Positions 7,047 to 13,529 of a stretch of 13,641 nt of DNA are shown here, piece by piece. Source of the DNA: an uncultured bacterium (GTDB taxonomy: Bacteria > Patescibacteriota > Microgenomatia > UBA1406 > GWC2-37-13); assembly GCA_937914905.1 (NCBI GenBank), contig CALESU010000212.1, positions 1 to 13,641 of the forward strand, given 5' to 3'. The position numbers were made by a program, and so were the translations under genes. The notes beneath the pieces were generated by a model, which saw only the letters and a list, made by a program, of their open reading frames with translations, searched no databases and was not told the DNA's origin. Numbering within the stretch: the first letter of the stretch is position 1; each line of letters opens with the position of its first letter.

Positions 7047-7664
7047 TTACCCGATTCGTTTTTCAATGGTTTGCATCAGTGCGGTGATCCCATTTTGATT
7101 AAATCCTCCGCGGGGAATGATGATGTCTGCAAACTCTTTTGAGGGTTCCACGAAAATCTCATGCATAGGACGAGTGTAGGCAAGATACTGTTCAATGCAC
7201 GATTCAAAAGTTCTCCCGCGTTCTTGAACATCCCGCATGGTTCTTCTCAAAATTCTGATATCTGAAGGTACATCCACATATACTTTGAAATCAATAAGGT
7301 CTCGCAGTTTTAATTCCTGGAAGATCAAAATGCCTTCGATGATAATAAGCGGCGCAGGGGAGACGTGAGTGGTAAAGAGAGGTTTTCGGGTGTGTTGCGT
7401 AAAATCATACTCAGGAATCTGGGCGTCTTTTCCTTTCAGAAGGTCGTTGAGGTGAGAGATGAATAGAGTGGTTTCCAGAGCGTCAGGATGATCATAATTT
7501 GTCTTCACACGCTCTTCCATCGTTTTTTCTGACTGGTCTTTGTAGTACCGATCATGAGGGATGTACACACTACGGTGTGCAAAATGAGCGTGTAATTTTT
7601 CGGCAATGGTTGTTTTCCCGGAACCAGTTCCGCCAGCTATGCCGAGAATCAGAGGTTTAATCAT
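7047..7664 (-). CDS. udk: Uridine kinase
   Basis: Udk phosphorylates uridine and cytidine to UMP and CMP in pyrimidine salvage. The 205-residue protein has the Walker A motif GGTGSGKTT (11-19), the nucleoside-binding run NYDHPDAL (56-63), PEYDFTQHTR (84-93), the strand IIIEGILIF (107-115), RRTMRD (140-145) and the C-terminal block EPSKEFADIIIPRGG (173-187). All are typical of uridine kinase, and the length is normal. I chose the ATG at 7664. The frame remains open to a TTG at 7697, but the -10 box TATACT lies only 7 bases before the ATG, so those extra codons would not be transcribed. It is first in the minus-strand operon with the amidohydrolase and the EamA transporter. Together with cdd and pyrD in this window it makes a pyrimidine-centred neighbourhood. 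Confidence 0.93.
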   Translation of the reverse strand: MIKPLILGIAGGTGSGKTTIAEKLHAHFAHRSVYIPHDRYYKDQSEKTMEERVKTNYDHPDALETTLFISHLNDLLKGKDAQIPEYDFTQHTRKPLFTTHVSPAPLIIIEGILIFQELKLRDLIDFKVYVDVPSDIRILRRTMRDVQERGRTFESCIEQYLAYTRPMHEIFVEPSKEFADIIIPRGGFNQNGITALMQTIEKRIG

Positions 7665-7671
7665 AGTGAAT

Positions 7672-7677
7672 AGTATA
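7672..7677 (-). promoter_or_regulatory. -10 box of udk (leaderless)
   Basis: TATACT on the minus strand (7677-7672) is followed by 7 bases and the ATG at 7664, placing the transcript start at the start codon. No good -35 is seen at 16-18 bases, so recognition may be weak or need an activator. Confidence 0.55.
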
Positions 7678-7752
7678 TGATAAGCCGAAACAAACAAATA
7701 TGCAAATTATGTTAAATGTCTCCTTGTAATAGAAAAATAAGATATTTTGATG

Positions 7753-7758
7753 TATAAT
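7753..7758 (+). promoter_or_regulatory. -10 box upstream of the 549-residue gene
   Basis: A perfect TATAAT preceded by TG lies at 7753-7758, predicting a transcript start near 7764. I see no convincing -35. A second, weaker -10 (TATACA, 7802-7807) lies closer to the gene at 7827. Either would give a leader that includes the AGGA ribosome site at 7817-7820. Confidence 0.45.
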
Positions 7759-7763
7759 ACCGT

Positions 7764-7790
7764 ATGTTTTTGTGCAAAATTTCACTGTAA
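7764..7790 (+). other. Possible leaderless 8-residue upstream reading frame
   Basis: ATG at 7764 begins 5 bases after the TATAAT box and reads MFLCKISL then TAA, ending 36 bases before the ATG at 7827. If transcripts start at this ATG, as they appear to for neighbouring genes, this peptide would be translated first. It may be chance in an AT-rich stretch. Confidence 0.2.
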
Positions 7791-7826
7791 AAGTAATTTT
7801 GTATACATTAGCAGTCAGGAACTGGT

Positions 7827-9476
7827 ATGACAGAAATACAACCACGACAACTAATGTTGATTCCTCAAGAAAAATTGGGTTTTTGTGAACCTGCTCACTT
7901 CTTGCAACGCGTTCGTCTTGTCGATACTCCAGAACCCAATTTGACCGATCCTTGTCTTAAAACAGAATCTCGATTCGCTGAAGCTTGTGCAAATCAAATG
8001 AGGTATCATCTCGAAACGAGAGATACCCCTTCAGGTCGGCAACTTCTCAAAGGGACAGAAGTAATTGCACATCATGGAAATCATCATGCGCGGCATTTTG
8101 AACTTGGGCTCAAAAAAGTAATTGAATCTTATGGAGGAGAAAACAAAGAGACATTCCAGGAACAGTTTGGGCAAAATGTTCTCAAAGCCATGCTCCTTAC
8201 TCCATATTTTCATGATTGGGATCAACTCAATACCGAGCTTCGGATGATTCAAGATCCAGACTTAGCCCTGCCTGCAAAAATGGGTCATGCTGTGGCTGGC
8301 GCTGTCCAAGCGCTTTGCTTAAAAGAAAAGTATGCAGAGTTGAACGGTATTTCACTGGATCAAGCTCAGCAAATTACATCAATGGCTGCGGTAATGATAC
8401 TGAGGCATGATGAGCCGGGCAACATTGCGCAAGCATTTAATCCATTCAATAGATCGGCAGTAGGAATCAGTGATCCAAAAGATCTACTAGTGGCATTTAA
8501 TGCGGACCAACTCGATCTCACGACATTATCTCCCGCTCAGCTTATCACTCTTTTGAAAGCTAAAAAAGGGGACAAATTTATTAATGGGGAAGCGAGTCAA
8601 TTTGGTTTATCTCCAGAATTTGAACAGGATTACCATGAGAAACTACTTTTACTAGAGGAAGATTCAAGTCCTTTGCTAGATTTGAATTTAGAAGAAAAAG
8701 CGAAACTGCGTTCAGGGACAGAAATGGTGGTATGGGCAGATTTAGTAGATATGGTGTCACCTTATTGGGATGCAATTTTAAGGACATTCCAGTCCGCACC
8801 GTCAAAAAAGAGGCCGTTTAGTTGGAAAGCAGATAAGGATAATACTGAATCGGGAATAAATAGAATCTGGGAAAGTATTAGGGATCCAAAAAATGGGAAC
8901 GGGACATTAACTGACATAGAACGACTCTTCTGGGAGCTTTGGCACTTAGATGAGTTTGCCAAGCAGACCTGTCTTGCAGAAGTGCCATTTGTCAAGAAAT
9001 TTAATAGAGAGCATGCGATTATGGGTGCGATAGCTCTGGGAATGGTGGCTGAAACAATTTTAGGTGATCAAGATGTGGAAAATACTATGCAAGCAGTGTA
9101 CGGAACAAGAATGAATTGTTTGAACCAAAAAGCACAAGCTCAAAACGAAAATGGGTCATTGAATACCGCTGATTATTGGAACAAGCTTCACTCTCTTGAT
9201 GCAGAAGCAGAGCAAATGACAGGGCTTCTTAAAGAGAAAAAAAAGGACCACGATCAGAAAGACTTGTACTTCTTCCGGAGAATGCACGTTGGCTTCATGG
9301 AAGAACTCATGAAAAAATACGATGTTACTGATGAAGAAGTTGATGATTTTATACATCACGTGTCTCTTGGAAGCCCTGCGTCAACTCAGCTTGAGTTATT
9401 TGCAACAGATTCACTTCCTCCTGTGGGAAAAGAATTCCGCGTGACGAATAGGGGGAGATTAGGAAAGTCTTGGTAG
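7827..9476 (+). CDS. Uncharacterised 549-residue protein with HD-hydrolase-like motifs
   Basis: The N-terminal half has a spacing of histidines and aspartates like that of HD-superfamily phosphohydrolases: a His cluster HHGNHHARH (82-90), an HD pair in YFHDWDQ (127-133, His129-Asp130), GHAVAGA (153-159, His154) and ILRHDEP (191-197), with downstream candidates for the final Asp near 227-230 or 305-308. HD enzymes hydrolyse phosphate esters, often of nucleotides, but this protein is divergent and no substrate can be named. The C-terminal 300 residues are mainly helical, charged and unrecognised. There is no signal peptide or membrane segment. The ATG has AGGA (7817-7820) 6 bases upstream, one of the few clear Shine-Dalgarno sites here. 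It is divergent from udk, and its 3' end overlaps the convergent gene by 18 bases. Confidence 0.8.
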   Translation: MTEIQPRQLMLIPQEKLGFCEPAHFLQRVRLVDTPEPNLTDPCLKTESRFAEACANQMRYHLETRDTPSGRQLLKGTEVIAHHGNHHARHFELGLKKVIESYGGENKETFQEQFGQNVLKAMLLTPYFHDWDQLNTELRMIQDPDLALPAKMGHAVAGAVQALCLKEKYAELNGISLDQAQQITSMAAVMILRHDEPGNIAQAFNPFNRSAVGISDPKDLLVAFNADQLDLTTLSPAQLITLLKAKKGDKFINGEASQFGLSPEFEQDYHEKLLLLEEDSSPLLDLNLEEKAKLRSGTEMVVWADLVDMVSPYWDAILRTFQSAPSKKRPFSWKADKDNTESGINRIWESIRDPKNGNGTLTDIERLFWELWHLDEFAKQTCLAEVPFVKKFNREHAIMGAIALGMVAETILGDQDVENTMQAVYGTRMNCLNQKAQAQNENGSLNTADYWNKLHSLDAEAEQMTGLLKEKKKDHDQKDLYFFRRMHVGFMEELMKKYDVTDEEVDDFIHHVSLGSPASTQLELFATDSLPPVGKEFRVTNRGRLGKSW

Positions 9477-10199
9477 AATCGCGGGAACTGAAACTGAAAA
9501 ATAATCAGAGTTAACTGCAACGAGAGAATCTGCCCCCAAATGTTCACATGTGACTTTTCCGCTTAGATACTCATTGAGCTTCGCCACCATTTGAGTTGGA
9601 AAAGCTACAGAAGCCCCTTTTCTTGTCCCTGGCCAGCCAATCATTGCCAATGCGTCAATATGTGGTTGGAAGTGAACAGTAAGTAACTTCGTATGCCCAG
9701 TTGCTTCAATAATATGAGGTCCAAATAACGTAGTAGCTTCTTTTGATATTCTTGGATCAGTTCTTTCTCCGGTCCGTTCACGATTCGAGATTGACTGTAT
9801 ATACCCCTGCAACGGATTTGACGCTGTCCCTCTCGAAATCTCGCCAGCCGGCTCTGGAAACCAATAGTCATAACCAGAGACAGAGAGCGATTGAAGGGTG
9901 AATCCAAAATCTTTCTTTTCAGAATATCTTGCACCCACAAATTGCCCTTCTTGGGTTACGGAAAACATCTCAACGTCATAAGGGTATGTACCGACTTCGA
10001 CTCGTGGTCTTGATACTACTTGAACTGCGTGCAGAGGAAGAAGTTTTTCAGGAGCGTATCTTGCAGACGAAGAAAGAAAGACTCCTTTATCTCGAACCAT
10101 GGCAAGGCTTCCAAGATCGGGTGGAAGTGTAACTCCTGCTAACGGGTATAAGTAAGTATTAATGTTTGGTTGATATTCTTGCTCTTTCCCATTTCTCAT
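9459..10199 (-). CDS. Uncharacterised 246-residue protein
   Basis: I do not recognise this protein. It is soluble-looking, without a signal peptide or membrane helices, and rich in beta-prone runs such as VQVVSRPRVEVG (59-70) and KLLTVHFQPHIDALAMIGWPG (within 171-191), suggesting a beta-rich globular fold. No catalytic motif stands out. Three in-frame starts exist: TTG at 10238, ATG at 10220 and ATG at 10199. I chose 10199 because an extended -10 promoter (TG-T-TACAAT) ends 9 bases before it, and the other two lie upstream of the predicted transcript start. It is divergent from cdd with nearly back-to-back promoters, and its 3' end overlaps the convergent 549-residue gene by 18 bases. Confidence 0.72.
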   Translation of the reverse strand: MRNGKEQEYQPNINTYLYPLAGVTLPPDLGSLAMVRDKGVFLSSSARYAPEKLLPLHAVQVVSRPRVEVGTYPYDVEMFSVTQEGQFVGARYSEKKDFGFTLQSLSVSGYDYWFPEPAGEISRGTASNPLQGYIQSISNRERTGERTDPRISKEATTLFGPHIIEATGHTKLLTVHFQPHIDALAMIGWPGTRKGASVAFPTQMVAKLNEYLSGKVTCEHLGADSLVAVNSDYFSVSVPAILPRLS

Positions 10200-10208
10200 T
10201 TGGGGCTG

Positions 10209-10238
10209 ATTGTAACACATATTTGATCTTTTTTCCAA
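10209..10238 (-). promoter_or_regulatory. Promoter of the 246-residue orphan gene
   Basis: On the minus strand, TTGGAA (10238-10233), an 18-base spacer and the extended -10 TG-T-TACAAT (hexamer 10214-10209) lead to a start near 10202, about 3 bases before the ATG at 10199. The -35 overlaps that of the divergent cdd promoter. Confidence 0.6.
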
Positions 10239-10260
10239 TCATTTGTGTTTGTGGTAAAAT
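10232..10260 (+). promoter_or_regulatory. Promoter of cdd (leaderless)
   Basis: TTTCCA (10232-10237), a 17-base spacer and the extended -10 TG-G-TAAAAT (hexamer 10255-10260) end 6 bases before the ATG at 10267, so the transcript should begin at the start codon. The -35 shares 10233-10237 with the divergent promoter. Confidence 0.6.
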
Positions 10261-10266
10261 AACGTT

Positions 10267-10785
10267 ATGAACTCAACTCAATTTATGCAAGCACTGCAGA
10301 TCTCGTATCAAATGTTCCCATCACAAAACGATCTCCCTCCCGATGAACTTTCGCTCGTTCTCGAATCTCGCGAAGCACTCAAGCATTCCTATTCTCCCTA
10401 TTCACACTTCAGCGTTGGCGCAGCAATTTTGCTGGAAGACGGCACCGTATTCAAAGGAAGCAATCAAGAGAATGCAGCGTATACCCCCACAAGCTGTGCG
10501 GAAAGAAGTGCGCTGTACGCGATTGGTTCACAAGGAAAACATGATCAGGTCCGGAAAATTGCAGTAATCGCACGGCCCACTGCAGATTTAGAAACTACCG
10601 CCTCAATTGAGCAGGAACAAAATGGGACTCCCTGCGGAGTCTGTCGCCAGGTTATCAAAGAATTTGAAGTTCTTGCAAAACAAAAGATCATCATTCTGTG
10701 TGTGTTTAATACAGATCGCGTGTATCGATTTGAAGGTATAGATTGCTTGCTTCCTTTTGGATTTGGTCCGAACGCGCTTTCATAA
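10267..10785 (+). CDS. cdd: Cytidine deaminase
   Basis: This zinc enzyme converts cytidine and deoxycytidine to uridine and deoxyuridine in pyrimidine salvage. The substrate and zinc site is complete: YSPYSHFSVGAA (42-53), ENAAY (68-72), the CAE triad in SCAERSAL (76-83; Cys77 zinc, Glu79 proton shuttle) and PCGVCRQ (122-128; Cys123 and Cys126 zinc). That is the three-cysteine pattern of the small homotetrameric type. The protein has 172 residues, against about 130 for the common type, because of an N-terminal extension of roughly 30 residues and a longer loop at about 103-121. The ATG is fixed by the -10 box 6 bases upstream. polX follows after 23 bases but has its own -10 box. With udk and pyrD close by, the product feeds uridine to the kinase. 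Confidence 0.93.
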   Translation: MNSTQFMQALQISYQMFPSQNDLPPDELSLVLESREALKHSYSPYSHFSVGAAILLEDGTVFKGSNQENAAYTPTSCAERSALYAIGSQGKHDQVRKIAVIARPTADLETTASIEQEQNGTPCGVCRQVIKEFEVLAKQKIIILCVFNTDRVYRFEGIDCLLPFGFGPNALS

Positions 10786-10796
10786 ACAGTAAGCGG

Positions 10797-10802
10797 TATA
10801 CT
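10797..10802 (+). promoter_or_regulatory. -10 box of polX (leaderless)
   Basis: TATACT at 10797-10802 is followed by 6 bases and the ATG at 10809. The -35 region lies in the end of cdd and is weak. The position argues for the ATG at 10809 rather than an earlier start inside cdd. Confidence 0.5.
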
Positions 10803-10808
10803 ATTGTC

Positions 10809-12719
10809 ATGCCAGTCTCTGAAGATAGATTTTCCAATAAAGAAGTTGCAAAACTCCTACGTCACATTGCTGCGTCATTTCTCTTAGCCACAGATCTTCA
10901 AGAAAGCCCCAAAGTTTCTGCAAACACACGATTTCGCATGATTGCGTATCAAAAAGTTGCGGACACCCTGGAGCATTTGTCACGAGAGCTTAAAGATCTT
11001 TGGGCAGAAGGGAAGTTGTATTCAGTTCCGGGGATCGGCCCGGGGATCGGCTCTGCACTTTCTGAGTATTTTGAAAAAGGAGAGTCTACGCATTTCAACG
11101 AACTTCTCAAAGGGATCCCACCTTCCGTTTTTACCCTCATGGAAGTCCCGGGGATTGGTCCTAAAAAAGCATTTCGCTTAGTTGCAATGTTTGGCCTCAC
11201 AGAAAGGGAAACCGTTATTCATGATTTGTTGCAAGTGGCGCGGGCGGGGAGGATCGCAGGTCTCGAAGGTTTTGGACAAAAGTCACAGGATGACATTATC
11301 AGTTCACTTGAAGTGTATCTCCATCATGATCGAAGAGATGAGCGGATGCCTCTTTCATTTGCACTTTCTCTTGCAGACGAAGTTACCCAATTTCTCTCTC
11401 AACGGAAAGAAGTTGAGCATGTGGACGTATTGGGATCGTTGCGTAGAATGAGTGAAACCATCGGCGACATAGACATTGCGGTCATGGCAAAAGACAAAGA
11501 TGCACCAAAAATTGTCAATCATTTTTTGACTTATCCCGGAAAAAGATCTGTCGAAGCTGCAGGAGATCACAAAGCCTCAATTCTTGCAGCCGGTAATGTA
11601 CGGATAGATCTTCGCGTGCAAGACGTTGATAGCTACGGATCAATGCTCCAGTATTTCACCGGAAGCAAAGCACACAATATCAAGCTGCGAGAACATGCGC
11701 TGAAGAAAGGATATTCATTATCGGAGTATGGGCTTAAGAGAATGGGTGATTCTGGATCCCAGGTCAAGCCTGGGATGACAAAATCAAGTCATTCTGAGCA
11801 AAGCGAAGAATCCATAAGGAGTTTGGATCCTTCGTCTTCGCCTCAGGATGACATTATTCATTTCAAAGATGAAGAATCTCTGTATGCATTTCTGGGATTA
11901 CCGTACATTCCGCCGGAAATGAGAGAAGGTCAAGGAGAAATCGAAATCGCAAAAAAAGGAGAGCTTCCTTCGTTAATCAATCTCACAGATATCAAAGGAG
12001 ATTTGCATACCCATTCATCTTTTGACATAAAGACCTCACATGATGTAGGACTTAATACGTTTGCGGAATTGTCTCAAAAAGCACAAGAACTTGGGTATTC
12101 CTACATCGGATTTACGGACCATAATCCGAAACAATCGGGCATTTCGAGCAAAGAGGTTATATCTCTTCTGAAGAGCCGTAAAGAACATATTGATCAAGTT
12201 TTACTATCTAAAAAAATAACATACTATATCGGTCTTGAAGTGGACATTCTCCCTTCAGGAGAAATTGCATTTTCGAAGGAAGCCTTGCCTTATGTAGATT
12301 ACCTCATCGTCTCCATTCATAGCGCATTTCGGATGGAGCGCGAGCAAATGACCTCGCGAATCCTCAAAGCGTTTTCATTTCCGAAAGTAAAGATATTGGG
12401 CCATCCAACAGGGCGATTGATCGGGAAGCGAGATGGAGTGGATGCAGATTGGGATGCAATTTTCGCGTATGCAATCAACAATCGCATCGCACTGGAGATA
12501 AATAGCGGATCCTCGCGTTTAGATCTCCCTAGCAGTTTAGTACAAGATGCATCACGTCAAGGAGCCCTATTTACCATCAATACCGATGCTCACGCCGTGC
12601 CCCACATGGATTGGATGCGGTATGGAGTGTCAGTCGCTCGGCGTGGATGGCTCACCCCTGAGCAAGTGGTAAACACGTGGGAGAATGATAAAATGAGGGA
12701 GTGGATCGTTGGAAAATAA
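10809..12719 (+). CDS. polX: Family X DNA polymerase/3'-5' exonuclease (PolX) with PHP domain
   Basis: PolX fills short gaps during base-excision repair and trims 3' ends. The 636-residue protein has helix-hairpin-helix repeats at VPGIGPGIG (73-81) and VPGIGPKKA (113-121), with a third at about 151-163. The nucleotidyltransferase core has GSLRR (209-213) with catalytic Asp220, Asp222 (GDIDIAV) and Asp267 (RIDLRV). A full C-terminal PHP phosphoesterase domain follows: GDLHTH (397-402), FTDHNP (435-440), LEVDIL (476-481), SIHSAF (502-507), GHPTG (531-535) and NTDAH (591-595). Both active sites look intact. The family is usually about 570 residues. Part of the excess is repeat-derived peptide (about 315-349) in the linker between the polymerase and PHP domains. 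An in-frame start at 10743 lies inside cdd and is rejected. The metallophosphoesterase gene begins 4 bases after the stop. Confidence 0.94.
   Translation: MPVSEDRFSNKEVAKLLRHIAASFLLATDLQESPKVSANTRFRMIAYQKVADTLEHLSRELKDLWAEGKLYSVPGIGPGIGSALSEYFEKGESTHFNELLKGIPPSVFTLMEVPGIGPKKAFRLVAMFGLTERETVIHDLLQVARAGRIAGLEGFGQKSQDDIISSLEVYLHHDRRDERMPLSFALSLADEVTQFLSQRKEVEHVDVLGSLRRMSETIGDIDIAVMAKDKDAPKIVNHFLTYPGKRSVEAAGDHKASILAAGNVRIDLRVQDVDSYGSMLQYFTGSKAHNIKLREHALKKGYSLSEYGLKRMGDSGSQVKPGMTKSSHSEQSEESIRSLDPSSSPQDDIIHFKDEESLYAFLGLPYIPPEMREGQGEIEIAKKGELPSLINLTDIKGDLHTHSSFDIKTSHDVGLNTFAELSQKAQELGYSYIGFTDHNPKQSGISSKEVISLLKSRKEHIDQVLLSKKITYYIGLEVDILPSGEIAFSKEALPYVDYLIVSIHSAFRMEREQMTSRILKAFSFPKVKILGHPTGRLIGKRDGVDADWDAIFAYAINNRIALEINSGSSRLDLPSSLVQDASRQGALFTINTDAHAVPHMDWMRYGVSVARRGWLTPEQVVNTWENDKMREWIVGK
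11748..11779. repeat. Half-copy of the palindromic repeat inside polX
   Basis: An 8-base-pair hairpin, ATCCCAGG/CCTGGGAT (11756-11763 and 11769-11776) with loop TCAAG, ends in GATGAC. It matches the right half of the double-hairpin element at 6963-7024 in loop, stem length and end. It is read in frame within polX. Confidence 0.75.
11788..11852. repeat. 65-base inverted repeat of a second family inside polX
   Basis: The ends GTCATTCTGAG (11788-11798) and CTCAGGATGAC (11842-11852) are complementary except for one mismatch. Inside, GCGAAG (11803-11808) pairs with CTTCGC (11836-11841). The translated form, HSEQSEESIRSLDPSSSPQDD, resembles a recurrent 'HSE-SEES' repeat peptide found in many bacterial genomes. 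It is read in frame. Confidence 0.8.
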
Positions 12720-12723
12720 ATGT

Positions 12724-13455
12724 ATGATCAGATTTATTCATATTTCAGACACACACATTGGCCCCGATCCTGCATTTCTCTTGCAGGGAGTGAACACCTT
12801 CCATTCATTTCAATCAGTCATTCAAGCCATTCAAAACCTTCCCTTCAAGCCAGAATTTATTATTCATACAGGAGATGTAGTTGCTGACCCAGATCCAAAA
12901 TCGTATGAGCTTTATGCTCAAATGGTCAAGGAAGTGCAGATCCCGATGTACTATGTTTCGGGAAATCATGATGACTCGCAAATGATCTTGTCAGGGCTTC
13001 AGATAGGGGAGAGAATACAACTCATGCAGGATAAATTAGTATATAGTTTCAAGGTATCGGGGAACTCATTTCTGGTCGTTGATGCGCGAGGTCCTCGGGA
13101 AATTGATCCCCATGGAACTATTTCTGAAGCACAGATGGATGTGATACAGAGTCAACTAACCAACACCCACAGTCTCATAACTATTTTTGTCCATTTTCCT
13201 CTTCTTGCCATGGATTGTAACTGGGTTGACAAAAAAATGCTTCTATTGGAGGGAGAAAAACTCCACGCATTGTTTGTGGAACATCGAGAACAGATTCTGG
13301 GAGTATTTCACGGTCATATCCACCGGGGGACTATTAACGTTCAAGACGGAATAAGATACCAATCCTTGGAAGTACGGCGGTTCAATTTGGCATTATGCCT
13401 CATCAAGAAGCCCCCACATTTGAAAATCATGGGAAAGGGTATTTTAATATCGTGA
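12724..13455 (+). CDS. Calcineurin-like metallophosphoesterase (CpdA/Icc-like), frameshifted near its C-terminus
   Basis: The dinuclear-metal motifs are all present: DTHIG (9-13, Asp9 and His11), GDVV (50-53, Asp51), GNHDD (80-84), VHFPL (156-160, His157) and GHIH (197-200). This resembles class III cyclic-nucleotide phosphodiesterases such as CpdA, but the family is broad and the substrate is unknown. The frame as given ends at 13455 after an atypical basic tail. Moving to the -1 frame after Leu215 gives GSTAVQFG, close to the STxxQF element expected here, and runs on to a TGA at 13512-13514. The original protein was therefore about 263 residues. The ATG at 12724 is chosen over a TTG at 12709 inside the polX end; GGA at 12711-12713 is the ribosome site. 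The gene follows the polX stop by 4 bases, so co-transcription is likely. Confidence 0.85.
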   Translation: MIRFIHISDTHIGPDPAFLLQGVNTFHSFQSVIQAIQNLPFKPEFIIHTGDVVADPDPKSYELYAQMVKEVQIPMYYVSGNHDDSQMILSGLQIGERIQLMQDKLVYSFKVSGNSFLVVDARGPREIDPHGTISEAQMDVIQSQLTNTHSLITIFVHFPLLAMDCNWVDKKMLLLEGEKLHALFVEHREQILGVFHGHIHRGTINVQDGIRYQSLEVRRFNLALCLIKKPPHLKIMGKGILIS

Positions 13456-13514
13456 CTATGGATTCGGGTGAAATGATCGTGAAGGAACAAAGTGTCGATT
13501 TTATAAATTCGTGA
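13368..13514 (+). other. Out-of-frame C-terminal tail of the metallophosphoesterase
   Basis: In the -1 frame this stretch reads on from GSTAVQFGIMPHQEAP to VDFINS and stops at TGA 13512-13514. One extra G in the GG of ttggaagt (13368-13369) would restore a single frame. This is either a sequencing or assembly error, or a real one-base deletion. Confidence 0.8.
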
Positions 13515-13520
13515 TAAGAT
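13512..13520 (+). promoter_or_regulatory. Extended -10 box of the pyrD-like gene
   Basis: TG-A-TAAGAT (hexamer 13515-13520) lies 9 bases before the ATG at 13530, predicting a leader of 2 or 3 bases. It overlaps the TGA of the restored metallophosphoesterase frame. The -35 is weak. Confidence 0.4.
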
Positions 13521-13529
13521 AAGACCAAC

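Noticed and set aside
7047..7066. Amidohydrolase starting at a TTG at 7066, overlapping udk
   Set aside because: The extra 44 residues are the translated palindromic repeat. The conserved protein fits the ATG at 6934.
10743..10808. Longer PolX beginning inside cdd
   Set aside because: The extra residues are unlike PolX, and the -10 box TATACT at 10797 lies just before the ATG at 10809.
11751..11855. Intein or regulatory domain inside PolX
   Set aside because: The inserted segment is only about 35 residues, has no intein motifs, and is fully explained by two inverted repeats.
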